Assembly: GCA_016758965.1 (NCBI GenBank)
Contig: JAEPRB010000211.1
Coordinates: forward strand, 1 to 64,000
Reading direction: 5' to 3'
Origin: Circinella minor
Taxonomy: Eukaryota; Mucoromycota; Mucoromycetes; Mucorales; Lichtheimiaceae
DNA: 64,000 nucleotides
The notes beneath the pieces are model-generated. The model was not told the origin of the DNA. It saw only the letters and a list, made by a program, of their open reading frames with translations, and made no database searches. The position numbers and the translations under genes were made by a program. Positions 1 through 11,460 of this stretch are shown in pieces. Numbering within the stretch: position 1 is the first letter of the stretch; every line of letters starts with the position of its first letter.

Positions 1-124
1 AGTTATTCGTCCAGTATATTCTACATATTACTATCGACTGAGTTTCAATTCGTTAAACCGGTAATTCGCTAAACCGGTACCAATCCTCACATATATTGGG
101 TACCGGTTTAGCGAATACTCACTG
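1..124. repeat. End of a pogo/Tigger-like DNA element (copy A)
   Basis: The stretch ends in a near-palindrome in which TTCGCTAAACCGGTACC faces its reverse complement. The outer end reads CAGTGAGTATTCGC on the minus strand and is followed by TA at 125-126. The same ~125 bp recurs at 6901-7030, beside a transposase relic. A CAGT-type terminus with a TA flank is typical of Tc1/mariner/pogo elements. The rest of this copy lies outside the window to the left, so its length and coding content are unknown. Confidence 0.6.
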
Positions 125-996
125 TACTGTTGAAGGTTCACCTTTTAGTAATAAAAAAAAATACAATGAATCACGCATGTGTTATCATTCAATTAATTAA
201 CAATAAAGGAAGCATGTATTTATATAAAATAATACAATGAGTCATTGTTGAAGTGTATATATTTAGAAATAATTATATCAATAGCACAATTTACATGTTT
301 GAAGGTAAAGCAAAAGTAAATGAAAGAAGAGAGAAAAAAAAAAGGGAGGAGGGAAGTTATTTCTAACAATCTAAGCGAATAGTATTATATAACCCAAAAT
401 ACTTGTATTACTCTAGGAAATATGTGGGCAAGTTTATCAGGTACGTATCAGTTTATCAAACTACCGTTATGCTATAAAGTGATAAGAAGATTCTGCTGGG
501 GTTTTTTTTTTAACGTGTAATCTGTTTAAAGAGAAAACCAATTTGGTTTTCATGTTGGTTTGTAAATCGGAATAGGCTCTCTTATATGGGAGGATACTCG
601 TTTAGCGGGAGATGATTGTAAAACCCCCCCTTTCGACAAAATGAATGAAAAAAAAAAAGTTGCAATAATTATAATAGGATAACTTTTCTTGTTATAAATA
701 AATAAAAGAAATTCATCTAAAAAAAAAAAAAAATTAGCATAGAAATAGGCCATGTTATCAACGTTTAAAGTCATTTTATAAAATTCATTTTTGGATTGTT
801 AAAATCGAGAGAATAGGCGTGTAGGTGATACACGCTTGTTCGCGTGGAACCTAAAAAAAAAAAATGGAAAATTGAAAAAAAAAAAAAACTGCGCACATAT
901 AAAACGATAGTAACCAAAAAAAAAAAAAAAACGCGCACCTTTTTATTATTATTCTTTTTTTTTTTTTGTTATTTCTCTTTCATTGTTTAAATCAGT
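125..996. other. Non-coding, upstream of RAD21
   Basis: AT-rich sequence with several A or T runs of 8-16 bases and no credible coding signal. The last ~100 bases, a T-rich tract followed by TTTCTCTTTCATTG, probably hold the RAD21 promoter and 5' leader. No specific factor site is recognised. Confidence 0.5.
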
Positions 997-2280
997 ATGA
1001 CAGAACTATTAATTGGTGGAACAGGTCCTTTAGCACGTGTTTGGCTCGCTTCTCATTGGGAACGAAAAATATCTAAATCACAATTCTTACAAACCAATCT
1101 AGAAAAAACAATCGGTAATAATAATATTTAATTCAGGAGCAAAAAAAAAGGGCCAAAAAATAAAAATAAAAAATAAAGGATATATATTTATTTTTAATTT
1201 TCTGTTGTTATATAAAAAATAGATGCCATAACAACCAACGATCATGAACCTTTAACATTACGCATGTCAGGACAATTATTATTAGGTGTTGTTCGTATTT
1301 ATTCACGTAAAACACGTTATTTACTTGAAGATTGTAATGAAGCACTTGGAAAGATCAAACTGGTAAAAATAACAAGACTACCAATCCTAATACTTGAACT
1401 TGGAAAATATATATATATATATATATACCACCCATTTTTCCTATATTTACAATACTTATCAACCCATATTATAATTATTATATATTTTTAGTCATTTAAA
1501 AAGGGCAATGTTAATATGCCTGATATTCAACACACTGTCGCTAGTATTAAAAGTATTACTTTACCAGAAAAATTGACCGAATTTGATATTCTTTTACCAA
1601 ACGAATCTTTATTTGATTTGTAAGTAATTATTATTATTTTTTACTAAACAAAACGTATCCCCTCGCAATCCATGACAACCGTTTACAAGAACAACATACA
1701 TGCACATACATGTACGACATGGTTAAAAAACAGATGAAGATGAATGTATATATATAAATTAAATCATCATTTAATTACGGTTATTTTTAGGGAAATAGAT
1801 GCAATTGATGCTGTATTAGATAGTTCATCCCAACTTGCATCATCACAAGATATTACATTAAGTGATATTCAAGATATTTCATTTGGTTTTGATTGGGATA
1901 TGAATGCAGATGGAGCTATGACTGAACAAGGACGACGACATTTGAATAACGATCATGAAGATCAAAATGGACAAGTGGATCAATTAGATATTGGCAGTGT
2001 TGAAATGGGTCGTCGGGATAATGAAATGCAATTTGATCGTGAACCTTCTTTTACAGAAGATATTAATGAACCTTTAAGTAAAATGAATCTTCAAGAACAG
2101 CAACCTGATGATTATGTTGATTTTGATGATTTCGATTTCGGTGATGAAGGAGGTGTATTTGCTCAAACGAATAATGATGAAGATATTCAACAAAGAAGAC
2201 GAGAAGAAGATGAACAGTTTGATCGTGTAGATGATTCTCAATTTGATGATGCCAGTTCTCTTATGCATTCCGGTAAAACA

Positions 2281-2314
<34 letters not shown>

Positions 2315-3339
2315 TGTCAGATATATATATTTAATATGTATAAATATATATTAGGTTTGGTTCCCGATGATGATGATAGTCAAGTCATGATGTTCGATAC
2401 AGAAAATATGGATGTAGCTGAACCTACTCAACCTCGTCGTCGTCGTCGTCGTTTGGTGATGGATCGAGTTACTGAAATTCCTCATGAACAATTACGTACC
2501 AATATTTCTGATACTTCATCTCTTATTAATCGGGTAAAGAAATATATAAAAAAAAAAAAAATTCCAATTGTAAATATCTTGATCTAACGAATGTTCCTTT
2601 TTTTTTTTCTTCTATTGCCTATTGATATTGATGGTGAATGGATTAGAATGCTAATATATTACAAAATATTGGTAAAACAAATGCTCGATCTGATTGGAAA
2701 CGACCTATTGCTATTTCCAACCATACCAAGATTGGTCAATTATATGGTCGATTAAATACAAAAACAACAATTCAAGACAATGAAATGGATATGGGTCGTA
2801 TGCAATCACCTGAATTGATTAATAATGAACAACAAGAAGGAGAAGGAGGATTAACATATCAACAAGCTGATGATTATATGGATTTTGATGATTATGACGT
2901 AAGTTTGAATCCTATAAAAAGTGTTATTAGGAAAAGGACAGGATTGTTCTTTTCTTAAAAGGGGGGATAACTCATCATTTATTTTATTTTTGATAATTTT
3001 TAGTTTGGTGATACTGCACCTGTTGTTCAAAATGAGAACAACGAATTGACAACAGCAGCAGCAACAACAACAGAATATGAAAATGATACTATAAATACAC
3101 AAAATACTCAATCGACTATGAGTAAAAGTACACATGACACTTTGGAAAAAATTCAATCTCGATTCATGGATAATAATAATAATAATACACAATTAACCTT
3201 TGGTGAATTAGCACCTACTCATCAATCTAATAAATCCGAAGCAGCACGACAATTCTATGATGTATTACTTTTGACAACAAAAGATTTAATCAAGGTTCAA
3301 CAACAAGAAGCATTTGGTGAAATTCGAATTACAGCTTAA
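997..3339 (+). CDS. rad21: Cohesin kleisin subunit RAD21/SCC1-like
   Basis: Probable alpha-kleisin of cohesin, which closes the SMC1-SMC3 ring in sister-chromatid cohesion. I assemble seven exons: 997-1114, 1223-1362, 1492-1619, 1791-2272, 2355-2533, 2647-2898 and 3004-3339. All introns are GT..AG and the sum encodes 544 residues. The N-terminus shows the Rad21/Rec8 signature [18 protein letters not shown] and then [15 protein letters not shown]. The middle is acidic and disordered, with an [11 protein letters not shown] basic patch. The C-terminus has the winged-helix sequence [19 protein letters not shown] ending in FGEIRITA. Most family members begin MFYS; this one begins [10 protein letters not shown], so a short upstream exon is possible. 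RAD21 is preferred over REC8 on overall resemblance. An AATAAA follows near 3400. The inhibitor gene at 3513 converges on it. Confidence 0.93.
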
Positions 3340-3512
3340 TTTTTTTTTTTTTTTTAGTAATTTGAATTGGGATTTTATCTATTTTATAGTACTGCACATT
3401 GAATAAATAAATATTATTATTATCATTATTCATAAAAGAGACTTTATTTATCCATCCTATTATATATTTTTTTCAAAAAAAAAGAAAAAAAAAGCTATGT
3501 ATAAAGTCATGT

Positions 3513-3994
3513 TTATACACCAAAGGCATGCACTAAAATTATAAAAAGATATTTTAGTTATTTAATTCTCCCTATCTCAATTTTTTTTGTTCTTTTCTTA
3601 CCTTCTCGATCTTGTTCCATAAAGTCAACATAATCTTTCTTATCCATTGCCATGATTTGGTCATTTGGAAGACTACATACAATGGCATGAAGTCCTAACT
3701 TGATAACATTAGTTACTTCACCTCCAACTGCTTCAATATCACTTTTAGCTTGTTCAATGATAGCATCAGTAACAGGTTCTTTTAAGGCCATAATATAATC
3801 CGTATAACCAGCTATCATTATTTATTTATTTTCAAAGATGCATAAAAAAAAATATAGGTATTATTAAATGGGAAACTTTTTTTTTTTTAATTCAAAATAG
3901 AATGAAAAGGATATTTATTTATTTATTATTTACATTTTGCTGCAGCAGTCATAAGTGCGAATAAAGAAATAATGAATGGTGTCAACAAACGCAT
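3513..3994 (-). CDS. Secreted-type proteinase inhibitor I9 (PBI2-like)
   Basis: Small inhibitor of subtilisin-type proteases, related to the I9 propeptide and yeast proteinase B inhibitor. Three exons on the minus strand (3994-3934, 3811-3602, 3532-3513) encode 96 residues. Exon 1 supplies a signal peptide, MRLLTPFIISLFALMTAAAK. Exon 2 holds the I9 core, YIMALKEPVTDAIIEQAKSD and then IVCSLPNDQIMAMDK. The last intron has a GTAAGA donor; splicing gives the ending DREVHAFGV, matching the D/E-KEVH-type end of PBI2 relatives. Without that splice the frame runs into a lysine-rich tail, which I think is intron read-through. Yeast PBI2 is cytosolic, so the signal peptide implies action in the secretory pathway, vacuole or outside (inference). 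Confidence 0.85.
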
Positions 3995-5144
3995 GGTAAA
4001 AAAAAAAAGTTAATTAAATATTTGAGTGAATTGAAAAGAAAAGAAAGAGTTAAAAAAAGTGAAACCAAATAAAAAAAAGAAGTTGTATATTTTTGTCACG
4101 AGATTTCTTTTTCTTTGTTTTAGGTATTTTATTGCATTAAAAGAAAAATAGACTTTACCTTTTTTGGGTTACAAAAAGGTTAAAGATTTTTTTTTTTAAT
4201 GAGGGGTTAACCATATCAAACAAGCGAGAGAAGAAGAAGAAGAAGAAAATGGACATAATTTCTATATTTTATAGAGTTTTGTTATTTAACACAAATCATA
4301 TTAACTTTCTATTGTATTGTGCAACATTGAATCAAAAGAACAAAAAAGAAGGTTATTATATTTACACTTATTTATATCATTGTTGTTGTTTCATTCATGC
4401 AGACCAACATATATAATAACAGCATCCCATTGAGAATTTGTGATTATATATTCAAAGATCAAAGAATATGAATTTTTATGTGTTTTCTTATAAAATTATA
4501 GCGTACATAAAAAGTACAGTATCATTATCATAAAAAGCTTTAGTACATACATATTGATAAAAGAGAACAGAATGGTGGTTCGATAGCTAAACAGGTATCA
4601 GGTGAACTTATCCAAATATATACGTACCGGATTAACTATTTATGTACGTACGTATTTTATATAATACTAGGTACTTTTTTTAATTAGTAAAATCAGTAAT
4701 AGGAACTTTGCTTTAACGCCAAAAGTATCTACTCTTTCCTTTTTATTTCTATGTAATACATTATACTTCTTATGCGCAAGAGAAAGTTTGTCAACAAATG
4801 GATGTTGATACTAATGTTTCTTATTTTCCGCCTATTTTTTACGTATATGCTTTTTTTTTTCCTTTTTTCTCGTCTCAACTTCTTCGTGTACTTGTTCATT
4901 ATACATATACTGTAACCAAACATGTAATCGTTCTATGATACAATTCATTTGTACACATTTACGTATAAACTGATAACCTTGATCTATAAATTAATACAGT
5001 ACATTTTTTATCATTAGAAGGCAATCCCGCAGTAGCAAAACTTTATAATCAAGTAGCTGGATGATATGAACTGCCATTTTTTTTTTTTTTGGTCTTTTTC
5101 ATCTCTAATATATTTTGTACGTAGCTGTTCATCTGGGTCTACAT
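3995..5144. other. Intergenic, no gene seen
   Basis: AT-rich sequence upstream of the inhibitor gene. There is a GAAGAAGAAG run near 4230, several TACGTA-containing words near 4620-4650, and poly-T tracts. Open frames here are short and have no recognisable composition or motif. Confidence 0.4.
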
Positions 5145-6082
5145 CGTTGAACTGGTATTTTTGCTAAACCGGTACCAATCATCACATATCGAGTGAGGAG
5201 GTAGCTGTAAAATGTTTCTTTATACTATTTATACTTATCTCATATATTTCTTTTAGCTACTTAGCAGGGGTTCATTATGTAAGTCAATAAATTCTTAAAA
5301 TGTATATGGATGTCTTCATTTATCAAAGGCATGACATAACAGAATGAAATAGATGTAATTATTATATATTTTACACAGTGATGATGCTTAGTTTGTTCCA
5401 TATATCTACAGTATATATTACTACGTACGTACCCAATAACTGTTTCACATTTGCACATTATTAGACAAAGAATAGATTTACACAGATTCATGAACTTCTA
5501 ATGATTGCCTTTTTTTTTTTTTCTTGTATCATAAAAATATATCAGAGAACGAAGAAATAGGCGATTGACGCTTGCAACGAATTATAATATATTTTTTTGT
5601 ACCCAGTAATAATCCTTGTTTGTCATCAGACAAATAAGTGTAAAGCTATCAAAATGTGTTTTTTTTTTCAGAATAAATTAAACACGCCATTATTTTATAA
5701 CACTCAGCAAAAAATGGAGAATGATCCAAGGAAAGCGTTTCTTTTTATTACAGATATTTAGAAACACATAATTATTACTTGACTTTTTTTTTTTCTATGT
5801 ATGTGTGGGGATTGTATGTCTTTTTTGTTAATCTATTTTTTTTTTTTTTACGTAACAACATTCCTAGATTTAGAGGTGCACCTCCCTGTGTATTTACTGT
5901 TAAAAAGAATAATTAGTTAGTTACTGCACTTATTAAATCCTGTGTTCGTACGTATCATATAATTAAATGTTATATGTAAGCTTACCATGTTTTGATATTC
6001 CTATATGTACATACGTATGGATTTAATTTTGTGTATTCTGAAATAAACTCACAGTGATCATTTCTGGTGTTATGTACGTGTA

Positions 6083-6691
6083 CTATTCCGCCAATTTGAG
6101 ACGGAGACTTTCTTCTGCTTGCTTATAAAAGAACCCTGTCTCATCCATATTATAGATGCGTTTAGGTGGAAACTCAGAAATCTTCGCTTTCACAGCATTG
6201 AATTTGTCTTGAATGTTATCAGGATTAACCTCCACCTCTCCAGATTCACCATGGATACGACGAGATTTAAAACCATATCACCTCATAAACTTAGTTAACC
6301 AGCCATTGGAAAACTGGAAATCCTCCGGTACTTCAAGCTGGCGACGCCTACACTGGATTTTGGCTTGGTGAATAATGCTCGCCATGGAGATAGGTTGGCT
6401 TGCATTACCCATATCAGTAACGTACTGAGCAAGTAACAATTTAAGTTCTAGGAGTGCAGGTTCTCGAATTTTTTTTGGCATTAAGACGGTGTTCAGTCAT
6501 TGCCATACGTATATTCTTCTTCTTTCTTCAAATATCACTTATAGTTTGTTGACCAGGTAATTTATCCAGCTTAAATTCGTCTTTAGCCAATCGAGCAAGT
6601 TCAGATGGAGTTATTTTTTCTCTTTGCTTTCTCAAACAAATAGCAAGTTTTTGGCGGTTTGTCAATGCAGATTTTTTGCCTATTGTTGATA
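6083..6691 (-). pseudogene. Transposase fragment, CENP-B/DDE_1 (pogo/Tigger) type
   Basis: Read on the minus strand, the first piece (about 6691-6513) contains KKSALTNRQKLAICLRKQRE, like the helix-turn-helix at the start of CENP-B/pogo transposases. After a frame change a second piece (from 6481) runs to FSNGWLTKFMR, the conserved end of the Tc5/CENP-B DNA-binding domain. It continues in frame through one TGA to IYNMDETGFFY, the block around the first catalytic Asp of DDE_1 transposases. It stops at 6083; the rest of the catalytic domain is absent. At least one frameshift and one in-frame stop make it non-functional. Confidence 0.85.
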
Positions 6692-6862
6692 ATAATTAAT
6701 AGTAGATAATTGAATACAGTAAAGTAAGAATAAAATAAAAGAATAAAAGCGATCTTTATTAAACAAAATGTCATCTTTTTTTTATATAATATAGCTTAAT
6801 TTAATTATAGTTATTCTTCCAGTATATTCTACATATTACTACCAGCTTAATTTGACTATACA

Positions 6863-6900
6863 ACCTTAATCCCTAACCTTAATCCCTAACCTTAATCCCT
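6863..6900. repeat. Three copies of a CCTTAATCCCTAA 13-mer
   Basis: CCTTAATCCCTAA is repeated about three times head to tail just inside the transposon end. It contains CCCTAA, the complement of the TTAGGG telomere repeat, but only once per 13 bases, so it is not a plain telomere tract. Confidence 0.7.
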
Positions 6901-7030
6901 GTAGTTATTTTCCCAGTATATTCTACGTACATATTACTATCGTCTGCGTTTCAATTCGCTAAACCGGTAATTCGCTAAACCGGTACCAATCCTCACATAT
7001 ATTGGGTACCGGTTTAGCGAATACTCACTG
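6901..7030. repeat. End of a pogo/Tigger-like element (copy B)
   Basis: Near-identical to 1-124, including TTCGCTAAACCGGTACC facing its reverse complement and the outer CAGTGAGTATTCGC terminus followed by TA. A shorter partial copy of the same block (TTATTCTTCCAGTATATTC) lies at about 6810-6845, so the end region was partly duplicated in tandem. Confidence 0.7.
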
Positions 7031-7263
7031 TATCAATGGAAAATGATTTTTAGAAAATCTATTTGATAAGATCTCTTCAGATTGTTTAAATAATATATAT
7101 TATTACGACTCAAATAGTTAATAATTTCATTTCTGATCATTTCTTTTGTCAATTCTTTTTTTAACTCATATTTGACAGTTTAACTCAGAATATTAATATT
7201 ATTCTTATTTATTTGAAATATATTTTCTTATATTCTAAAACTAACACACATTTTATTTAAAGA

Positions 7264-7787
7264 CTATATCGGTCCATTGTTTGACCAAGTGCATGATCCA
7301 GCACAACTCCAACTTTCACAACATTCTTCATCATTGGTACATTCTACATAATTAAAATCTTGACTTCTTCCTTGTGTTGTATAACACCAGTCATTCCCTG
7401 GAAAAGGAAAGTTACTTATTCCTAGACATTCCGACCAACAATAACCATTATAACACCCGTGTCTACCACAACGTTGAACAGCAGTGTTTCCACATGGTGG
7501 ACAACCTTTTGTGATACGTAAAACAGTACGTATTTTTAAATTTAAAAGTAAAAAGGAAAACAATAATATGTTTATATTTGAGTAATCATCATATTAATCT
7601 TTAAGTACGTATTCATATTTTTTTTTTTAAAAAAAAAAATAATATACATAATAAAGTATAAAAAATATTAAATATTGAACTCACTACGAGAAGCTTGCCG
7701 CTTAACATTTGTTTGAGCGATACTGGAATTTACTGCGAAAAGAACCAGAATGGATGCAAATAACATATTAATAGTAGAATATTTCAT
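7264..7787 (-). CDS. Secreted cysteine-rich protein, copy 1
   Basis: Two exons on the minus strand (7787-7685 and 7505-7264) encode 114 residues. Exon 1 gives a signal peptide (MKYSTINMLFAS...) ending near SSIAQT, followed by a dibasic KR at about 28-29 that could be a Kex2 site. Exon 2 encodes a mature region with 12 cysteines in the order CxxC, RCGRHGCYNGYCWSEC, WC, EC, EECC, SC, SC. The donor is GTGAGT and the acceptor ACAAAAG, both conserved in the two paralogues. The terminal DEECCxSWSC resembles knottin-type spacing, but I do not recognise the family and no function can be assigned. Compared with copies 2 and 3 the segment between CLG and WCYTT is the most divergent (ISNFPFPGND here). 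Confidence 0.8.
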
Positions 7788-8535
7788 GATGGTATTATTA
7801 CTGGAAAAGAAAGATGTAGTTAACTTGATAGTAAAAAAAAAAAATAAACTTTTTATAGCTTTCTTATTAATTTTTTTTCAATCCGTATTTATAAATCTAT
7901 TAATCTAGTAGTATAATAAATAACAAAGATTTAGAATCTTAAGGAGTATAATGCCAAATGGAATATACTTTTATTTTTTTTAAGGTTAATGCAAGTTATT
8001 CTTAGTTTTTCTTCTACACCTCATGATGTGTTTACATAACTACGTATAAGCAACAATTCAGATCCGCGCTCTATGATTCATTGTGCTATATGCCTCATCA
8101 TCAGCGGTAAAATTATTTGTGTTTTTTTTAGGTATCTTTCTTTGTAGAATCCTATTCTTTAATACATTGAAAACATGTGGTTTTTATTTATTGCTTCCCA
8201 TAATCCAACGTCTGTGAAGATATATTGGTTGAGACGGAACAAAAAGGAAATTAGAAAATAAAAGGCTCTATTGGGATATAGGGGGGAAATGGTGTGGAGA
8301 ACGGGTTACTAGATACAGAATAACGTATATATAAAGAATTAAGAAAATTAACAAAGTGAGAATATAGAGAAAGGGAAACAGATTCCGAATAAAAGAATTA
8401 AATCAAGTAATAGATCAAAGTTAAAAACCTTTTGTGGGGAAAGGTAACTACTCCTTAATACACTAACTTAATTTTGCTGTCACCCGCCCCCCCCCCTTTC
8501 TGGGGTTCTGGGGTTCGGTTAACGCCACATACGTT
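7788..8535. repeat. 5' flank shared by the cysteine-rich genes
   Basis: This flank, up to GTTAACGCCACATAC at about 8519-8533, is closely matched at 11461-12191 and more loosely at 13551-14242. Shared landmarks are GGTATCTTTCTTTGTAGAAT, a TCTGTGAAGATATATTG block and a C-rich/TTTCTGGGG tract. The duplication therefore covered gene plus upstream region. The promoter is probably here; no known site is identified. Confidence 0.75.
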
Positions 8536-8899
8536 GAAATTATATATTTTATTAAAGACAAAATGAATTGAGCACACGCTGATTCAGCTTCTTGCTCTCG
8601 TAAGCTCACAAAGAGGGGTACTGAAAAACCTGCTGGGCAGCAGGAAAAATATGTAGGTGCAACATCAGTAAATGGGGTACAAAAATAAAAGAAAGAAGAT
8701 AAGGTTCAGTGATAATAACTAGGAGAGGGTTGACAGCATCTATGCTAAATGGAAGGGTTGATAGAACTATAATGTTAGATATAAAGCGAGAGTCATTTGG
8801 TTTTTTTTTTTTTTTTTTTAATAATAAATGATTTTTTTTTTTAGTGTTAGTAGGTTCAAAGCTGGTGGCGCCTTGGTATTATAAAATTTGAATATTGAA
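8536..8899. other. Gap between duplicated flank and LINE relic
   Basis: AT-rich sequence with a run of about 19 T near 8800. It has no open frame of note and may be 3' sequence of the decayed retroelement to its right. Confidence 0.35.
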
Positions 8900-10005
8900 T
8901 GTGGATTACAGTTGACGAGGGCTTGACATGACATGACCATAGTCTGCTTGATTGATCCATCCTTGTAAATTGAAAAAGCTTGCTATTTTACCCATCATGG
9001 TACGTAAAAGGTTGTGCTGCAATGGCGCGCAGGCATCGAGTTCGATGACACTGCTTAGAAATAATATCTTGTTCGGAAATGGAACATTTTTTATACTTTG
9101 GATCTTTAAGGTTATCCTGGTGAGTCGGGTCAAAAATCTTTAAGAATGGGAATCTTGGCAAATTGCATAATTGATATGATTTCTGTTAAGTAAAGTGGTG
9201 GTGTACTTTAGTAGACCAATAATGTTTCTACCTGGGAAGGAGATATCTAAAATACGTGAAGTATTGATGTTCAAGCGGCGAAGTAGTTTACATGTTTCCT
9301 GTCTTGTAGTACATTGTTGACATGGAATGTGGACGTAGTTGAATTTTGGTTGGGCGGTAGGAAATTGGAAGAAATTGGTTGCTTTAGTAGTGTTGGTTAC
9401 ACATATATTATTCATGCTGGCGGGGTTACTATCCATTACGTGTCGAAGTTTTTTGTTGGGTGGTTCGTGAGTAGTAGGACTAATAGACGTAGTTGATCCA
9501 GGACGAGCCTGTTTAATACGTTCTGTAAGTTGTGGAGGTATTGTAGCAGTCATCTTAGTAGTAATATTTTTACTATTTGCTGAAGGTAGAGTTACTTCAT
9601 CATGGGGATTGAGCGTTGGTTGCTTTTGGTGCGTTTTGGTTGGTGGTGGTGACTTTGACGATGTCGGTTGTGATGGTGACAATGTCAATGAGGTTTGTGG
9701 CAAAGTGGTTTTTGGTTTGTTCAATGTACTTGACATGGGTGAGAGGGACATTGAGAACACGGAATGAGGGCTCTAAAATGGCCGTGGTTGAGTCGTTTTT
9801 TTCTCGAGAGCTGTTTCACGTTCCTTGGCTTTGGCTCGAAAGGATTCACAGAGCTTGTTAACACAATCAAATTGCTGACAGTAGTATTGTTTATTATCTT
9901 TGGTCTGGCGAAGAAGATTCTTAGGAGATAGACGGAACGAATCTGCTGCCTTCCGAACTTCCTCCGAGTTAGGTTTGCGGTAGTGTTTCGTAATGGTTTT
10001 GGTTG
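8900..10005 (-). pseudogene. LINE-like retroelement ORF1 remnant
   Basis: The minus strand from about 10005 reads KHYRKPNSEEVRKAADSFRL and continues to a TAG near 9770. The same frame then runs through a P/S/T/K-rich stretch to LRRLNINTSRILDISFPGRN at about 9230-9290 and stops at 9140. A frame change at ~9130 gives FDPTHQDNLKDPKYK. The SRILDI block and the FDP block also occur in the second relic at 15691-16260. I assign it to LINE ORF1-type proteins of Mucoromycota from memory of their general pattern; no reverse transcriptase is visible beside it. At least two disruptions are present. Confidence 0.55.
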
Positions 10006-10065
10006 TATCCTAAACATTTTCCAATAAAAGTGTTTTAAAAGCGGAAAAGGGCCTCTATATCTATA

Positions 10066-10417
10066 CAGTCAAACTCTGCTTTTTGCACTCCTGATGTTTC
10101 CTGATTTTTTTTTGCTGTAGAACCGAAGAATTGCAACAAGCGAGACTTGACATATATTTAAAGACAACGTCTCATCCATTATTCTTTGATGGCCTTTTTG
10201 GGTATTTCCATGTTTAGATAATGATTCATAAGAATACTATACACAATTATTTATATTATAGTATGGTTTATTCCCGATGAGCGCAACTCTCCCAAAAATC
10301 TTGATGCAAAGTTACAAGGTGCGATTCCATTCAGTATTTTTAACACTTACAAAAAACAAGGGGTGCATAACTGAAATATTTTCAAAAAGCGGGAGGTGCA
10401 AAAGCAGGGGTTGACTG
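10066..10417. mobile_element. TA-flanked MITE, copy 1 (~352 bp)
   Basis: Terminal inverted repeats CAGTCAAACTCTGCTTTTTG (left) and GCAAAAGCAGGGGTTGACTG (right) are flanked by TA on both sides (10064-10065 and 10418-10419). The interior has no credible ORF. CAGT termini with a TA duplication point to a Tc1/mariner/pogo-mobilised non-autonomous element. A matching copy is at 12192-12544. Confidence 0.8.
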
Positions 10418-10955
10418 TAATAAATCATGTTTATCATCAAACAGTTAAATGAGTAAAGCTACCAAAAGATGTTTTTCCTTAAGAAATTGAACATCTGCTA
10501 TTTTACGTACACTGACGTTTTTGAAAAATATATACTATGCACTCATTTAATCAATCGGTACTTTCTTTTTACTTTTTTCAATTATAGTAAAGAAACATCT
10601 TTCATACAAGATATTATATCAGAAATATTTACAACAGATTAGAGTACGCAGCTCTCGTTTGAATAGATACATATTGTAATACGTAAAAAATGCATAATAG
10701 ACTATGTACTCATCATAAATCTTTTGTTAGAAATGAAATAGCACTTATGAGTTACAAGTAGACTATTAAAAGACTTCAAAGTACGTATTACTGTAAGTAT
10801 TTGAAATAGTTGTCCACAACGAAACTTTATTTGTTTAAGTTACGTATCATAACAGTTTAAAAATTTTATCATCTCAACGAAGAGCATGCACGTACTAAAT
10901 AATATTTTTATTTTTTTATTTTTTACATAACTGTTCAGGCTATTTCATTTACAGA

Positions 10956-11460
10956 CTATATTGGTCCACTGGGTGATGCAGCGCATGCTCCAGCACAACT
11001 CCAACTTGGACAACATTCTTCATCAGTGGTACACCTTACATAATTAAAATCTTGACTTCTTCCTTTTGTTGTATAACACCATTCATTTAGTGCTACAACA
11101 TTAGCAACATGCCCAAAGCCTAGACATTCCGACCAACAATAACCATCATAACATCCGTGTCTACCACAACTTTGAATCGCAGAGGTTCCACATTCTGGAC
11201 AATCTTTTGTAATAAAACAAGTATTTTTTAAATTCAAAAGTAAAAAGGAAAGCAATAATATTTTTATATTTGAGTTACCATTATGTTAATCTTATAATAT
11301 TAATATTTAAATGATAATAATATGCACGATAAAATATAAAAGTTAAATAGTGGAACTCACCACCAGAAGCTTGACGTTTAGCAATTGTTTGAGCGATACT
11401 AGAATATGTTGCGGAAAGAACCAGAACACATGCAAATAACATAATAGTAGAATATTTCAT
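10956..11460 (-). CDS. Secreted cysteine-rich protein, copy 2
   Basis: Exons 11460-11361 and 11203-10956 on the minus strand encode 115 residues. The signal peptide begins MKYSTIMLFACVLVLSATYS, and the propeptide-like stretch ends AKRQASG, with KR a possible Kex2 site. The mature part has 12 cysteines spaced as in copies 1 and 3, with the blocks CGRHGCYDGYCWSECLG, GRSQDFNYVRC and DEECCPSWSCAGAC. The segment FGHVANVVALN between CLG and EWCYTT differs from both relatives. The GTGAGT donor and ACAAAAG acceptor are conserved. No family is recognised; a secreted, disulfide-rich, possibly defensive or interaction protein is a guess from layout only. Confidence 0.82.

Larger units (their letters stand above)
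5145..7030 (-). mobile_element. Decayed pogo/Tigger-like transposon
   Basis: The right end (6901-7030) carries the terminal palindrome described for 1-124 and is followed by TA. A partial match to the inner terminal sequence, TTGCTAAACCGGTACCAATC, lies at about 5164-5183 and may mark the left end. A broken transposase lies between them on the minus strand. The left boundary is approximate, and sequence from 5200 to 6060 has no readable transposase, so the element is probably deleted and eroded. Confidence 0.55.

Noticed and set aside
2231..2587. Long plus-strand frame with poly-Ile and the extension of exon 4 with a Tyr run near 2281-2310
   Set aside because: The ATT/TAT repeat lies in a RAD21 intron with clear donor (2273) and acceptor (2354); exons on each side join in frame.
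9314..9861. Plus-strand ORFs over the LINE-like relic
   Set aside because: The minus-strand reading has blocks shared with the relic at 15691-16260; the plus-strand frames do not.
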